Positions 1-8,208 of a stretch of 64,000 nucleotides of DNA are shown in pieces; position 1 is the first letter of the stretch; every line of letters starts with the position of its first letter. The translations under genes and the position numbers were made by a program. Location of the stretch: assembly GCF_002237755.1 (NCBI RefSeq), contig NZ_MWSJ01000005.1, positions 62,001-126,000 on the forward strand, in the 5' to 3' direction. This stretch comes from Lysinibacillus sp. KCTC 33748 (GTDB lineage Bacteria > Bacillota > Bacilli > Bacillales_A > Planococcaceae). A model generated the notes under the pieces. It did no database searches, was not told where the DNA came from, and worked only from the letters and a program-made list of their open reading frames with translations.

Positions 1-101
1 CAAAACCAACAGCAGGTTTTGGTAATGGTTCTCAACAAACAAATGCTAAAACAAATGAAAAACAAGATGATGGTTTAGATGATTTATTTGGTGAAGATTA
101 A
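1..101 (+). CDS. C-terminal tail of a probable phage ssDNA-binding protein (5' truncated)
   Basis: Only the last 32 codons are inside the window, ending in TAA at 99-101. The visible part is a flexible Gly/Gln/Asn-rich linker followed by an acidic tip reading GLDDLFGED. A disordered linker with an acidic-aromatic tip is the classic C-terminal layout of single-stranded DNA-binding proteins, and the gene lies directly before a RecA-like ATPase, helicase, primase and polymerase, so an SSB role fits the context. The OB fold itself is not visible, so this is inference. The DLF tip recurs on two other replication proteins here. Confidence 0.5.
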   Translation, partial: KPTAGFGNGSQQTNAKTNEKQDDGLDDLFGED

Positions 102-145
102 TTCTTCTAAGTAATGAAATAATATCGTAGATTTCGATAATTAAA

Positions 146-200
146 AAGAAGGTTGACAATCACCACTTTCTTTTCTGAATAGGCGGTTGTCAACCTTCTT
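146..200. terminator. 14-bp inverted repeat, terminator- or attenuator-like
   Basis: Perfect 14-bp arms at 146-159 and 187-200 are separated by a 27-nt loop, between the SSB-like tail and the first complete phage gene. There is no clean T-run after it, so it may be a weak terminator, an RNA-processing site or a regulator site. Confidence 0.5.
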
Positions 201-239
201 CTATTGAATAAATTTTAACAGAAAATGGAGAGTTAAACA

Positions 240-1220
240 ATGACAATCGACTTATTAGCTATTCAACCACATCAAATTTCTCGTGATCTTCGTGAAAAAA
301 TCGTAGTAATCTACGGTGAGCCAAAGGTTGGTAAAACAACTATAGCTTCACAATTTCCCAAAGCTTTATTACTAGCGTTTGAAAAAGGCTATAACGCTCT
401 TGCGGGTGTTATGGCACAAAACGTTACTAAGTGGGCTGACTTCAAGAAGGTATTACGACAACTTGAAAACGCTCAAGTTAAAGAAAAATTTGAAACTATT
501 ATTGTAGATACAGCAGACTTATCTTATGCTTCATGCGAGAAGTTCATTCTTCAACGTGAAGGCGTAGATAAAATCGGTGATATTCCTTACGGTGGGGGCT
601 ATAAATTAGTTCGTGACGAGTTCGATACAGTGTTACGGTCAATCCCAATGATGGGTTATGGTCTTGTAATGATTTCACATGCTCAAGTACAAACGATTAC
701 AGCAGAAGATGGAGCAGAGTATTCAAAAACAGTACCGACATTAACAAAACAGCCTCGTGGTATCGTGCTGTCAATGGCTGACATTATCGGTTACGCTAAG
801 TCAATCGAACGTGAAGGTGAATCTAAAACAGCATTATTCTTACGTGGTACACAACAATTTGAAGCGGGTTCACGTTTTAAACATACACCACCTGTTATCA
901 AATTTGAATATGAAGCCCTAGTGAAAGCAATCGCTGACGCTATTGAAAAAGAAGAAGTTGAAAAAGGTCAAACAACAGTAGTTGAAAAAGGAGTTAACTT
1001 ATACGCTGAGGAAGAACTACTATCGTTTGAAGATTTAAAAACTGAAATCAAAGACCTTACAGCTAAATTAGTTGAAAAACAAGGTGCTAACGTTGCGAAA
1101 AAAACAATGAACAACCTTGTGGAACTACACTTAGGAAAAAGTCGAACTCTAAAAGATGTGACAGAATCGCAAATAGAACAACTGTCTTTAATTGCTTATG
1201 ATTTAAAACAAATGTTGTAA
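240..1220 (+). CDS. Phage RecA-like ATPase (AAA_24 / Sak4-type recombinase), SPbeta YorG-like
   Basis: This 326-aa protein is a P-loop ATPase of the compact RecA-like phage recombinase group. Walker A is GEPKVGKTT at about residues 26-34, and a Walker B-like strand (IIVDTADL) lies near residue 87. The C-terminal third is a Lys/Glu-rich segment typical of a tail that contacts other proteins. Family members bind ssDNA with the phage SSB and drive annealing or recombination. It follows an SSB-like tail and precedes the helicase and primase, the same order as the SPbeta replication block. Start ATG has an upstream AAAATGGAGAG ribosome site. The function is family-based; I see no odd residues. Confidence 0.8.
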   Translation: MTIDLLAIQPHQISRDLREKIVVIYGEPKVGKTTIASQFPKALLLAFEKGYNALAGVMAQNVTKWADFKKVLRQLENAQVKEKFETIIVDTADLSYASCEKFILQREGVDKIGDIPYGGGYKLVRDEFDTVLRSIPMMGYGLVMISHAQVQTITAEDGAEYSKTVPTLTKQPRGIVLSMADIIGYAKSIEREGESKTALFLRGTQQFEAGSRFKHTPPVIKFEYEALVKAIADAIEKEEVEKGQTTVVEKGVNLYAEEELLSFEDLKTEIKDLTAKLVEKQGANVAKKTMNNLVELHLGKSRTLKDVTESQIEQLSLIAYDLKQML

Positions 1221-1223
1221 AAA

Positions 1224-1242
1224 TAGTGTAATGATATGTGAG
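1224..1242 (+). promoter_or_regulatory. Phage promoter-like motif, site 1 (divergent copy)
   Basis: The string TAGTGTAATGATATG, preceded by an A-run, matches the repeated phage motif with a few changes. It lies in the gap between the ATPase gene and the zinc-finger gene and is followed by a small palindromic leader (AGAGATAGCGCTCT). Confidence 0.4.
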
Positions 1243-1296
1243 CGGGGAGTGTTAGAGATAGCGCTCTCTATTGTCGCTTGTAAAGGGTGGTAAGTT

Positions 1297-2028
1297 GTGG
1301 CAAGAGCATTACCAAAGTGCAAAATTTGTAAAGAAGAAATCAACAAGAATGATGTATCTAGTTTTATTAAAAAGAGTAGTGGTTATTTCCATGTTGACTG
1401 TGAATCAGAAAAGGGAGATAAGGAAAAGAAGACATGTAGTTTCTGTAATGGAGAGTTCGAAAGCGAAAAGGATATTGTGAAGCGTGGTAGCTTAACAGTC
1501 CATCAAAGTTGCTTAGAGCAATATCATCAATCTAGTGAGAAGGTTGAAGTGAAGGTTAGGGTGAGAACCTGTCCTAAGTGTAAAGAGAAGGTCAATCCCC
1601 TTGACGTAGACGCTCTTGATACTGACACAGCAACTTATCACAAAGCTTGCTATGAGAGCATACAAAGACAAAAGAAAAACCGAGAGGAACTACTTGATTA
1701 CATTGCATTGAAATACAATGTTGAGTTTCCAACCGGCTTTATGTTAAAGCAAATAACTGATTATCACAATAAACGAGGTTACTCATACAAAGCAATGCTA
1801 GTGACCTTAAAGTATATGTTTGATGTTGAAAAAGTTCCTACTAAGGAGGGTGTAGGATTAGGTCTTATACCTTTCTATTTCGAGAAAGCCAAAAGCTATC
1901 ACCAAAAACTAAGAAAAGCAGGAAACTCAGCTAACAACGTTACTATAAACAACAAGACAGTGAAAATCAAAGCTGTTGCCCCTGTTAAGGCAAATAGAGT
2001 AAGTCGCTATGATTTAAGCAGCATGTAA
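1297..2028 (+). CDS. Zinc-finger phage protein of unknown function in the replication block
   Basis: A 243-aa protein whose N-terminal half carries three repeats of a Cys/His zinc-ribbon or LIM-like unit: CKIC near residue 8, then a His/Cys pair; CSFC near 47, then HQSC; and CPKC near 92, then HKAC. The C-terminal half is basic and helical without a motif I recognise. The GTG start follows AAAGGGTGG at a good distance. It sits 13 bases before the helicase gene, so it is probably co-transcribed and may help load helicase or primase, but that role is only inferred from position. An overlapping reading frame from 1271 is a shadow. Confidence 0.7.
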   Translation: MARALPKCKICKEEINKNDVSSFIKKSSGYFHVDCESEKGDKEKKTCSFCNGEFESEKDIVKRGSLTVHQSCLEQYHQSSEKVEVKVRVRTCPKCKEKVNPLDVDALDTDTATYHKACYESIQRQKKNREELLDYIALKYNVEFPTGFMLKQITDYHNKRGYSYKAMLVTLKYMFDVEKVPTKEGVGLGLIPFYFEKAKSYHQKLRKAGNSANNVTINNKTVKIKAVAPVKANRVSRYDLSSM

Positions 2029-2040
2029 GGAGAATGGGAA

Positions 2041-3705
2041 ATGAGTAATAAAACACTCTTAGCTCTACAAGATAAATTTGCTTATATTCCAATATTCGCT
2101 AGACTTCTGAATGAACCTGATGAAGTGTTGAGTTTATCTAGTGGATATAAGCTAACACCGAATGATTTCCCTGAGAGATTTCATAAGATTTTATTCACAA
2201 CAATAAATGAGCTTTATCATGAAGGTGTCTCAAAGATTGGTAAGTTTGAGATTAACGCCTATTTACTAAAAGGATTTACTAACCAACACCGAATATATAA
2301 GGACAATGGCGGTGATGAATATGTTGACAGAGTGATGGAACTAAATGAGCCTGATAACTTCGATTATCACTATAACAGAGTTAAAAAGTTTTCATTGCTT
2401 AGACACTATACTGAGGTTGGTATTGATATTTCAGACATTTATGATGTTGATGTTTTTGAGCTTAAAGATGAAGAAGAACAGTCAGAACGCTTCAATAAAT
2501 TGACTATAGTTGACATAGTGAAACACATTGACAGCAAAATCATTGATATTAAGTCTGAATTTTTGATTGAAAAAGAAGGTGTCGGTAGTCACTTATCTGA
2601 GAACATTCGAGATATTTTCTTCAAGAAAACACTAGCTCTAAGTTATGGCGCTAACTTAACAAGTGGCTATCTTAACACAGCTTCTCGTGGCGCACGATTG
2701 CGAAAGCTTTACTGTATTTCAGGTAACTCAGGCTCGGGTAAAACTCGTTCGCTATTAGCCCACATCTTAAATATGTGTGTAACTGATATTTATACTGATG
2801 GTAAGTGGGTTAAAACCAACAACAAAGGGCGTGGATTATTTATCTCAACGGAGTTAGAGGAAGAAGAAATTAAGATTCCTGCGGTATGTTTCATTGCTGA
2901 TGTTGAAGAAGAGAAGGTTCATAACAATGACCTAACGGACGATGAAATTAAGCGTTTAAAACACGCTTTTAAAGTTTTAGAACAAACACCTGTATGGTTC
3001 GAAGAATTATTTGACTTTGATGATGATGATATTGAACATGAAATCGAGAAACATGTAAACAAAAATGGTGTACAATATATTGGTTTTGACTATATGCATT
3101 CAACATTAAAGATGTTTGATAGCCTAGCAAAACAAGGCGCACGTAACCTTCAAGAGCACCAAGTATTGCGTATCATGTCAATACGTTTAAAGAACATCTG
3201 TAATCGCTACAATGTTTGGATTGGTACATCTACTCAGCTTAATGACACATGGAAACAAGGTGCATTAGACCAATCGGCATTAGAAGGCTCTAAATCTATA
3301 GTCAACAAACTGGACTTAGGGGCAATTCAAATTCCTCTTACAACTCAAGATGAGGCGTTGTTTGATGAAATTAAAAAGACCGCTAACTTAGGTTTCCATT
3401 TGCAACCTACTCACACAATCAACATCTATAAAAATCGTGGTAACAAGTGGAAGTTAATTCGCATTTGGGTACATTTCAATTTAGGTACTCTACGAATGAC
3501 CGACTTATTTGTAACTAACTATAAAGGTGAAGTTATCTCTGATATTACACCAACTATGGTTGAACAGTTCCTAGAAGTTGATGAAAATGAAGAAACAGTT
3601 GTTTTCAACATCTATGCAGAAGATAAAGAAGAAATCATGGCTATCATAAAAGAAGCTAATAGCTATCAAGATGAAGGTTGCATTGGAGATTTATTTGGGG
3701 GCTAG
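2041..3705 (+). CDS. Replicative DnaB-like helicase, SPbeta YorI-like
   Basis: At 554 aa this fits a phage DnaB-family helicase. Walker A (GNSGSGKT) lies near residue 230, and the Walker B region is the strand before FDYMHSTLK. The later segment with TSTQLNDTWKQG resembles the DnaB H4 motif with its Gln and Arg contacts. The N-terminal 150 residues form the helical collar that normally binds primase. It would unwind the fork ahead of the phage polymerase. The next gene is the primase, abutting with no gap. The last residues are GDLFGG, similar to the tails of the SSB-like and RecJ-like proteins in this block. Confidence 0.85.
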   Translation: MSNKTLLALQDKFAYIPIFARLLNEPDEVLSLSSGYKLTPNDFPERFHKILFTTINELYHEGVSKIGKFEINAYLLKGFTNQHRIYKDNGGDEYVDRVMELNEPDNFDYHYNRVKKFSLLRHYTEVGIDISDIYDVDVFELKDEEEQSERFNKLTIVDIVKHIDSKIIDIKSEFLIEKEGVGSHLSENIRDIFFKKTLALSYGANLTSGYLNTASRGARLRKLYCISGNSGSGKTRSLLAHILNMCVTDIYTDGKWVKTNNKGRGLFISTELEEEEIKIPAVCFIADVEEEKVHNNDLTDDEIKRLKHAFKVLEQTPVWFEELFDFDDDDIEHEIEKHVNKNGVQYIGFDYMHSTLKMFDSLAKQGARNLQEHQVLRIMSIRLKNICNRYNVWIGTSTQLNDTWKQGALDQSALEGSKSIVNKLDLGAIQIPLTTQDEALFDEIKKTANLGFHLQPTHTINIYKNRGNKWKLIRIWVHFNLGTLRMTDLFVTNYKGEVISDITPTMVEQFLEVDENEETVVFNIYAEDKEEIMAIIKEANSYQDEGCIGDLFGG

Positions 3706-4827
3706 GTGATTGAAATGTATGACAAAGATAAGTTGAAAAGTGAGCTAACAATTGAAGATATTAAGACAATTCTGACAGAGTTAGGGGTTCAACACATTGA
3801 ATCACACCTAGAAAAAGGTCACATTATAACTAACACCATTTGTCATAACATTTCAGATGGAAAGATGAAGTTATACTACTACATAGATGATATGATTTTT
3901 CGTTGTTATACAGATTGCGGTAGTAATTTTGATGTATTTGACCTAGTGATTAAAAGCTATGCTTTAAAAGGCGTGGAAATTAATCTGATAGGTGCTATTA
4001 ATTGGATTCTAAGAACTCTTGGAAAGACAAATGATTACACAACTAGACCAGAGGGTTTTGGGCATTCCTATGTTAGTAGACGAGAAGAATTAGATTGGCT
4101 TGATAGCTTAATAGTTAAGAAGCCTGTCAATATTGAAATGAAAGTGCATAGAGAATACACTTTGAAATTGTTTTCTAGAAAGCCTCACCCATTGTTCTTA
4201 TTTGACAATATCAGTGAGGAAACAATGAAAAAATATGAGATTATGTACTATGAGAAATCAAATAGAATTGTCATTCCTCACAGAAGACATGACACAGGTG
4301 AGTTGATTGGACTTAAATCTAGGTCATTAAACTTCGAGGACATTGATAATGGATATAAATACATTCCACTAAAGATACAGAATGTACAGTATTCTTACCC
4401 AACTTTCCAAAACCTCTATGGATTGTATCAAAACAAAAACTTCATTAAAAAGATTCGAAAAGTAGTTATTTTTGAATCTGAGAAGTCAGTAATGCAGTTT
4501 GAAACCTACTTTCCTAATCAGAACTTTAGTGTAGCTCTATGTGGTAGTAATATTAGTAAACAACAGGTGGAAATGCTAATTAACTTAGGCGTACAGGAAG
4601 TTATTATTGCGCTAGATAAAGAGTTCACAGTTCTCAACACAAAAGAGGCTAACATATATGAAGAAAAACTACAGCGACTTTGCTCAATGTTTAGTAGCTA
4701 CGCTAAGGTAAGTATGATATGGGACAGGTGGAATCTGCTAGATTTAAAGGATTCACCTTCTGATAAAGGTAGAGAGGTTTTTGTTGAGTTATTCAAAATG
4801 AGAAGAACTATTAACACAAAGCAATGA
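3706..4827 (+). CDS. DnaG-like primase with CHC2 zinc finger and TOPRIM domain, SPbeta YorJ-like
   Basis: This 373-aa protein has a CHC2-type zinc-binding start (C46 H47, then C67 and C71 in FRCYTDCGSNFDVFDLV) and a TOPRIM core in the C-terminal half: FESEKSVMQF supplies the first acidic strand, and VIIALDKEF supplies the second, as D-x-E instead of the common D-x-D. It would make RNA primers for the phage fork. It lacks a separate helicase-binding domain and is short compared with DnaG (about 600 aa). GTG at 3706 directly follows the helicase stop; ATG at 3715, with AGGTGA five bases upstream, is the better start. Confidence 0.75.
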   Translation: MIEMYDKDKLKSELTIEDIKTILTELGVQHIESHLEKGHIITNTICHNISDGKMKLYYYIDDMIFRCYTDCGSNFDVFDLVIKSYALKGVEINLIGAINWILRTLGKTNDYTTRPEGFGHSYVSRREELDWLDSLIVKKPVNIEMKVHREYTLKLFSRKPHPLFLFDNISEETMKKYEIMYYEKSNRIVIPHRRHDTGELIGLKSRSLNFEDIDNGYKYIPLKIQNVQYSYPTFQNLYGLYQNKNFIKKIRKVVIFESEKSVMQFETYFPNQNFSVALCGSNISKQQVEMLINLGVQEVIIALDKEFTVLNTKEANIYEEKLQRLCSMFSSYAKVSMIWDRWNLLDLKDSPSDKGREVFVELFKMRRTINTKQ

Positions 4828-5055
4828 ATAACGCAATGGAAGAGCAATTAAAATATTAGAAGAATCAGTAGAAATTGCGATGTAGATTGCTTACTTAGAT
4901 GAAGATACAAAAATCAATTTTGGCTTAACACCTGAAAAAGAAAAGAAGCAAAGGAAAATACCGAAAATATTGAATTTGCAATGTTATTTCTAGGTGCATA
5001 AAACTTTAAATTTAGGAAAATAAGAAACGGCAAAGATTATTTAAAAGTAATATAA
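4824..5055 (+). pseudogene. Broken small phage gene (internal TAG, frameshift, internal TAA)
   Basis: A coherent reading frame starts near 4832 (AIKILEESVEIAM), is cut by TAG at 4883-4885, and resumes as IAYLDEDTKINFGLTPEKEK. It then moves to another frame as TENIEFAMLFLGA, meets TAA at 4999-5001, and continues as NFKFRKIRNGKDYLKVI up to TAA at 5053-5055. Both internal stops fall where Gln would be reasonable. The product is unknown. The region between primase and RecJ therefore holds the remains of one short gene, not empty spacer. Confidence 0.55.
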
Positions 5056-5063
5056 TGATATTA
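5043..5063 (+). promoter_or_regulatory. Phage promoter-like motif, site 2 (exact consensus)
   Basis: AAAAGTAATATAATGATAT stands 14 bases before the RecJ-like start, with the -10-like TATAAT at 5051-5056. No TTGACA-like -35 box is seen at 16-18 bases upstream, as at the other copies. Confidence 0.6.
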
Positions 5064-5076
5064 TCGGAGAGTGAAT

Positions 5077-6855
5077 TTGTTGTACAGGTTAATTAGCACA
5101 TCCAATATTGTCACGGATGATTTCCTGGAAGTGATTCTAGGGAATCGTGGCATTACAGACAAAGAGCGGTTCTTAGAACCAAAAGCAAGTGATGAAATTC
5201 ACTACTCAAACTTACACAACATAAAGGAAGCTGTAGCGCTGTTCAAAGAGATTGAGAACAGAGGGCGAGTAGAAGTGAGAAAGATAAGAGTTGCATTAAT
5301 TATTGATAGTGATATTGATGGAAACACAAGTTCAGCTATTCTCGCTTCATATATCGAGAATCTATTCCCTCATATTGAACTTATCTTCTTATTCCATGAA
5401 GGTAAACAACATGGTATTACAGAGGATAAAGTGAAAGAGATTGTAGAGTTGAATAAGGAAACAGCTCTTGACTTATTAATCGTAGCTGACGCAGGAACAA
5501 GCGATTATAGACAACAGTATCTCATTAGTGAAAAACATGAAATACCTATCCTAATCCTTGACCACCACGAAGCTGAGAATGGTGAATCAGAGTTTGCTCT
5601 GGTAGTCAACAACCAACTATCAGATAACTATCCTAACAAGGCCTTATCAGGTGTAGGGATCGTATACAAGTTTTTACAGGCGCTTGACGATGAATATGGC
5701 TACATGGAAGCGGAGGAGTATTTAGACCTTGTAGCGCTTGGCAATATCGCTGACAGCATGGACTTAACAAGTCCTGAGACACGCTACTTAGTGTATGAAG
5801 GACTAAAAGATATACGCAATGGGTTCTTAAAGGAAATCATCTTAAAACAGATTGGTGACTTTAAGCGTGTATATCCCCACACCTTGGCTTTCGGTGTTAT
5901 CCCTAAAATGAACGGTATTATCCGAGTAGGGAAACCGGAGGAAAAGATTGACTTATTCAATGCTTTTAGAGGGTTTGAGCAAGCTACAGTGAATCCTCGC
6001 TCTAAGAAAAGTGAGACACTTCCACAAAAGGTAACTCGACAATGTGTCAACGCTCATAAGCGTCAGAAGACAATGCGTGAAAAATGGGTTGTCAAAATCA
6101 GGGAGCAGATTGTAGAAAAGAATCTTCACGAAAATGCGTTTCTTTTGATTGAGCTAGAGGAATCATTTGACCGAGACTTAAGTGGCTACCTTGCTGGAGC
6201 GTTAGCAGGAGAGTATAGAAAGCCTGTTCTAATGTTAGTGTGGGATAGCAAGATAGAGCGCTTCTCAGGCTCTCTACGTGGTTATGATGGCACTATGAAG
6301 AACACTAAGGACTTTCTAGAGGGATTGAATTTGTTTGATTATCTAGGTGGACACCAAAATGCTTGCGGATTCAAGATTTCAAGAGATTCATTATTCAGTT
6401 TGAATGGTGCCATTAATAGCGCTTTAGAGGAACAGAATCTAACAGGTCATCAGAAGATTGATGTTGATTTCTATTTAGAAGATGGTCAATTAACTACTGA
6501 GCTAGTTAATAAAGTTTTTGAATATGAGTACCTGTGGGGCAAGGGAGCAAGGAAGCCATTGTTTGCAATTGATATTGAAGTAGACACTAACAGGATTAAA
6601 AAGTCTTCAAGCTCAAACATGATTGAGTGGTATCACAACAATATCAAATTTTTACAATTCACATGCGATAGACGCTTACTTGACCTGATGGAAGACGGTC
6701 ATATCGTTAACCTAACAATCGTTGGAAGCTTAAGTGTGAACTATTTCTTGGGAAAAAGCACACCACAGTTCATAATTGAAGATATAGCAATAGGTGAAAA
6801 AACAGAATTAACACCAATTGAAGAAGTCAAAGTAGATGATTTATTTAATTGGTAA
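5077..6855 (+). CDS. RecJ-like single-stranded-DNA exonuclease (DHH/DHHA1), SPbeta YorK-like
   Basis: About 592 aa with the DHH phosphoesterase motifs in order: LIIDSDIDGN (motif I), IVADAGTSD (motif II), LDHHEAENG (the DHH motif) and ALGNIADSMDL (motif IV). The C-terminal DHHA1 part includes the glycine-rich YLGGHQNACGF signature. RecJ enzymes degrade ssDNA 5' to 3' with Mn2+ or Mg2+ in repair and recombination; in SPbeta-like phages the gene sits next to the polymerase. TTG at 5077 is preferred because GGAGAG lies five bases upstream; GTG at 5071 would overlap that site. The protein ends VDDLFNW, the third DLF-type tail in this block. Confidence 0.85.
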   Translation: MLYRLISTSNIVTDDFLEVILGNRGITDKERFLEPKASDEIHYSNLHNIKEAVALFKEIENRGRVEVRKIRVALIIDSDIDGNTSSAILASYIENLFPHIELIFLFHEGKQHGITEDKVKEIVELNKETALDLLIVADAGTSDYRQQYLISEKHEIPILILDHHEAENGESEFALVVNNQLSDNYPNKALSGVGIVYKFLQALDDEYGYMEAEEYLDLVALGNIADSMDLTSPETRYLVYEGLKDIRNGFLKEIILKQIGDFKRVYPHTLAFGVIPKMNGIIRVGKPEEKIDLFNAFRGFEQATVNPRSKKSETLPQKVTRQCVNAHKRQKTMREKWVVKIREQIVEKNLHENAFLLIELEESFDRDLSGYLAGALAGEYRKPVLMLVWDSKIERFSGSLRGYDGTMKNTKDFLEGLNLFDYLGGHQNACGFKISRDSLFSLNGAINSALEEQNLTGHQKIDVDFYLEDGQLTTELVNKVFEYEYLWGKGARKPLFAIDIEVDTNRIKKSSSSNMIEWYHNNIKFLQFTCDRRLLDLMEDGHIVNLTIVGSLSVNYFLGKSTPQFIIEDIAIGEKTELTPIEEVKVDDLFNW

Positions 6856-6927
6856 AAATAACAAAATTGAATGTTTTATTATTGTGATGATGGCGATTTT
6901 ATTAATATTTAGTAGAGGAAAATCTAG

Positions 6928-7156
6928 ATGAAAAGGAGAGTAGCAATTATTAAAAAACACAATGAATTTTTTAATAATAATGAAAGCTATTGCCTTGTAG
7001 GTGAAGACAGGGCTATTTAGTTTACAATGTTGGCGACCTTGTTTCTTGATGCTTTTAGCTTAGGAATCATAGATTGAAAACGAGTCTTTCGTGATGGGTT
7101 GGTAAGCTGCTGATCTAATAGGCTTTATCAATTTTAAAGTCCCAATAGGTGAGTAA
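6928..7156 (+). pseudogene. Degraded small phage gene (several frameshifts)
   Basis: An ATG at 6928 with an AAGTAGAGGAA-type site opens a basic protein start (MKRRVAIIKKHNEFFNNN). The reading then jumps between frames: GYLVYNVGDLVS in one, DAFSLGIID with a TGA and then KRVFRDGLVS in another, and ADLIGFINFKVPIGE in the third, closing at TAA 7154-7156. Joined, they make a plausible single polypeptide of about 75 residues. No family recognised. The number of single-base slips suggests real decay. Confidence 0.5.
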
Positions 7157-7160
7157 TCAA

Positions 7161-7232
7161 ATGAGATTTTGGAAGAAAAAGAAGAAAGCAAAACACGCAA
7201 AGAAGAAAGAGAAAGGTGACATACTTGATTAG
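7161..7232 (+). CDS. Very short lysine-rich phage peptide, possibly truncated
   Basis: ATG at 7161 opens 23 codons, about half of them Lys, up to TAG 7230-7232. After the TAG the same frame stays open (FSDSVDYYCCLFEIFK) into the terminator, so the original may have been longer. No clear Shine-Dalgarno. Function unknown. Confidence 0.3.
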   Translation: MRFWKKKKKAKHAKKKEKGDILD

Positions 7233-7277
7233 TTCTCAGATAGTGTAGACTATTATTGTTGCTTGTTTGAAATCTTT

Positions 7278-7309
7278 AAAAAGAGTAGGAAAAACTACTC
7301 TTTTTTTAT
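7278..7309 (+). terminator. Intrinsic terminator in the phage block
   Basis: Stem AAAGAGTAG / CTACTCTTT with a six-base loop followed by seven Ts at 7301-7307. It ends the transcript of the broken small genes after the RecJ-like gene. Confidence 0.8.
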
Positions 7310-7380
7310 TTACAAAAATAACAATATTATATATGATTTTGATTATTGGAACTATGTTTATTTAAAGAGGAAAAATAAGA

Positions 7381-7573
7381 ATGAAAAACAAGAGTAAATA
7401 CGACTTACAAAATGTTTGGTCAAAAAAATAAATTGAATTTATTACGAAAAAAATTTCCTGTGAGTCAGTAGTATAGAGTAAATGCAAAAAAAATGAATAG
7501 TGATGAAATGCCTGTTAGAAAACAAATTGCTTTATTAATGAGTGAATTAGCGGCAAAGGGGAGATGGAAATGA
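7381..7573 (+). pseudogene. Broken small phage gene upstream of the HTH protein
   Basis: ATG at 7381 follows AAAGAGGAAAAATAAG. The frame reads KNKSKYDLQNVWSKK, meets TAA at 7429-7431, and continues IEFITKKISCESVV to a TAG at 7474. A different frame then gives YRVNAKKMNSDEMPVRKQ and on to a TGA at 7571 overlapping the next gene. The TAA sits at a Gln-compatible position. Unknown product, probably one protein of about 65 residues before damage. Confidence 0.45.
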
Positions 7574-8010
7574 CAAATAAAATACATAAAAATGAGAATA
7601 AGCATTGGACTGATTCTCATTTAGATTATATTGAAACCAATTATGGTGTAAAAGACATTGAAGAAATGTCGAAATATTTAGGTAGGAGTGTTGAGGCTAT
7701 TAAATGTTCCGCAACTAAACTTGCTCAAAGATTAATGACAACAAAAGAGCTTGCGAACTATGGACTACCTGCTAAAAAGTTTAAGAAACATGGAACTTCA
7801 TACAATGACTATAGTTTTGGTGTTGAACAAGATAAGTTTTGGGATTGGCTCGAAAAACATAGAGAAAAAGTAAGTTTAGACCCTAATAAATTTGAGCGAA
7901 ATGAAATATTGCCTGAGCCTGTTTGGTTGCAAGAGGTCATGGTAAATGGTGTTGCCTATGCCAGAAGAAAATGGTCGAAAAAGTTAGAAAAAACTGTTTG
8001 GGACATGTAG
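7564..8010 (+). CDS. Helix-turn-helix DNA-binding phage protein, ended early by an in-frame TAG
   Basis: The 148-aa reading frame has an N-terminal Myb/SANT-like segment (WTDSHLDYIETNYGVKDIEE, then a recognition-helix-like LGRSVEAIKCSATKL), suggesting DNA binding. After TAG at 8008-8010 the same frame continues without interruption for 53 more codons to TAA 8170-8172 and includes a second HTH-like stretch, NITEISKEVGVTFGSVRRKL. The original gene was therefore very probably 202 codons with two HTH units, now truncated or read through. ATG 7564 or 7570 can serve; AAGGGGAG favours 7570. Target unknown. Confidence 0.6.
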   Translation: MEMTNKIHKNENKHWTDSHLDYIETNYGVKDIEEMSKYLGRSVEAIKCSATKLAQRLMTTKELANYGLPAKKFKKHGTSYNDYSFGVEQDKFWDWLEKHREKVSLDPNKFERNEILPEPVWLQEVMVNGVAYARRKWSKKLEKTVWDM

Positions 8011-8134
8011 TACTTCAATCAAAAAAACATCACTGAAATATCAAAAGAGGTCGGAGTGACTTTCGGGAGTGTGCGAAGAAAGCTTGAGCGTGTGCAAAAA
8101 CAAAAGACAAAAGAAGCTAAACAGAAGAATATCA

Positions 8135-8153
8135 AAAATGATATAATAATATA
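8135..8153 (+). promoter_or_regulatory. Phage promoter-like motif, site 3
   Basis: AAAATGATATAATAATATA lies about 55 bases before the polymerase start and inside the readthrough tail of the HTH gene. The -10-like TATAAT is intact. Confidence 0.5.
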
Positions 8154-8208
8154 TGGATTAGAAATAGGTTAATTCCTAAGGATATTTTTATTGATTGGAG
8201 AAGATGAT

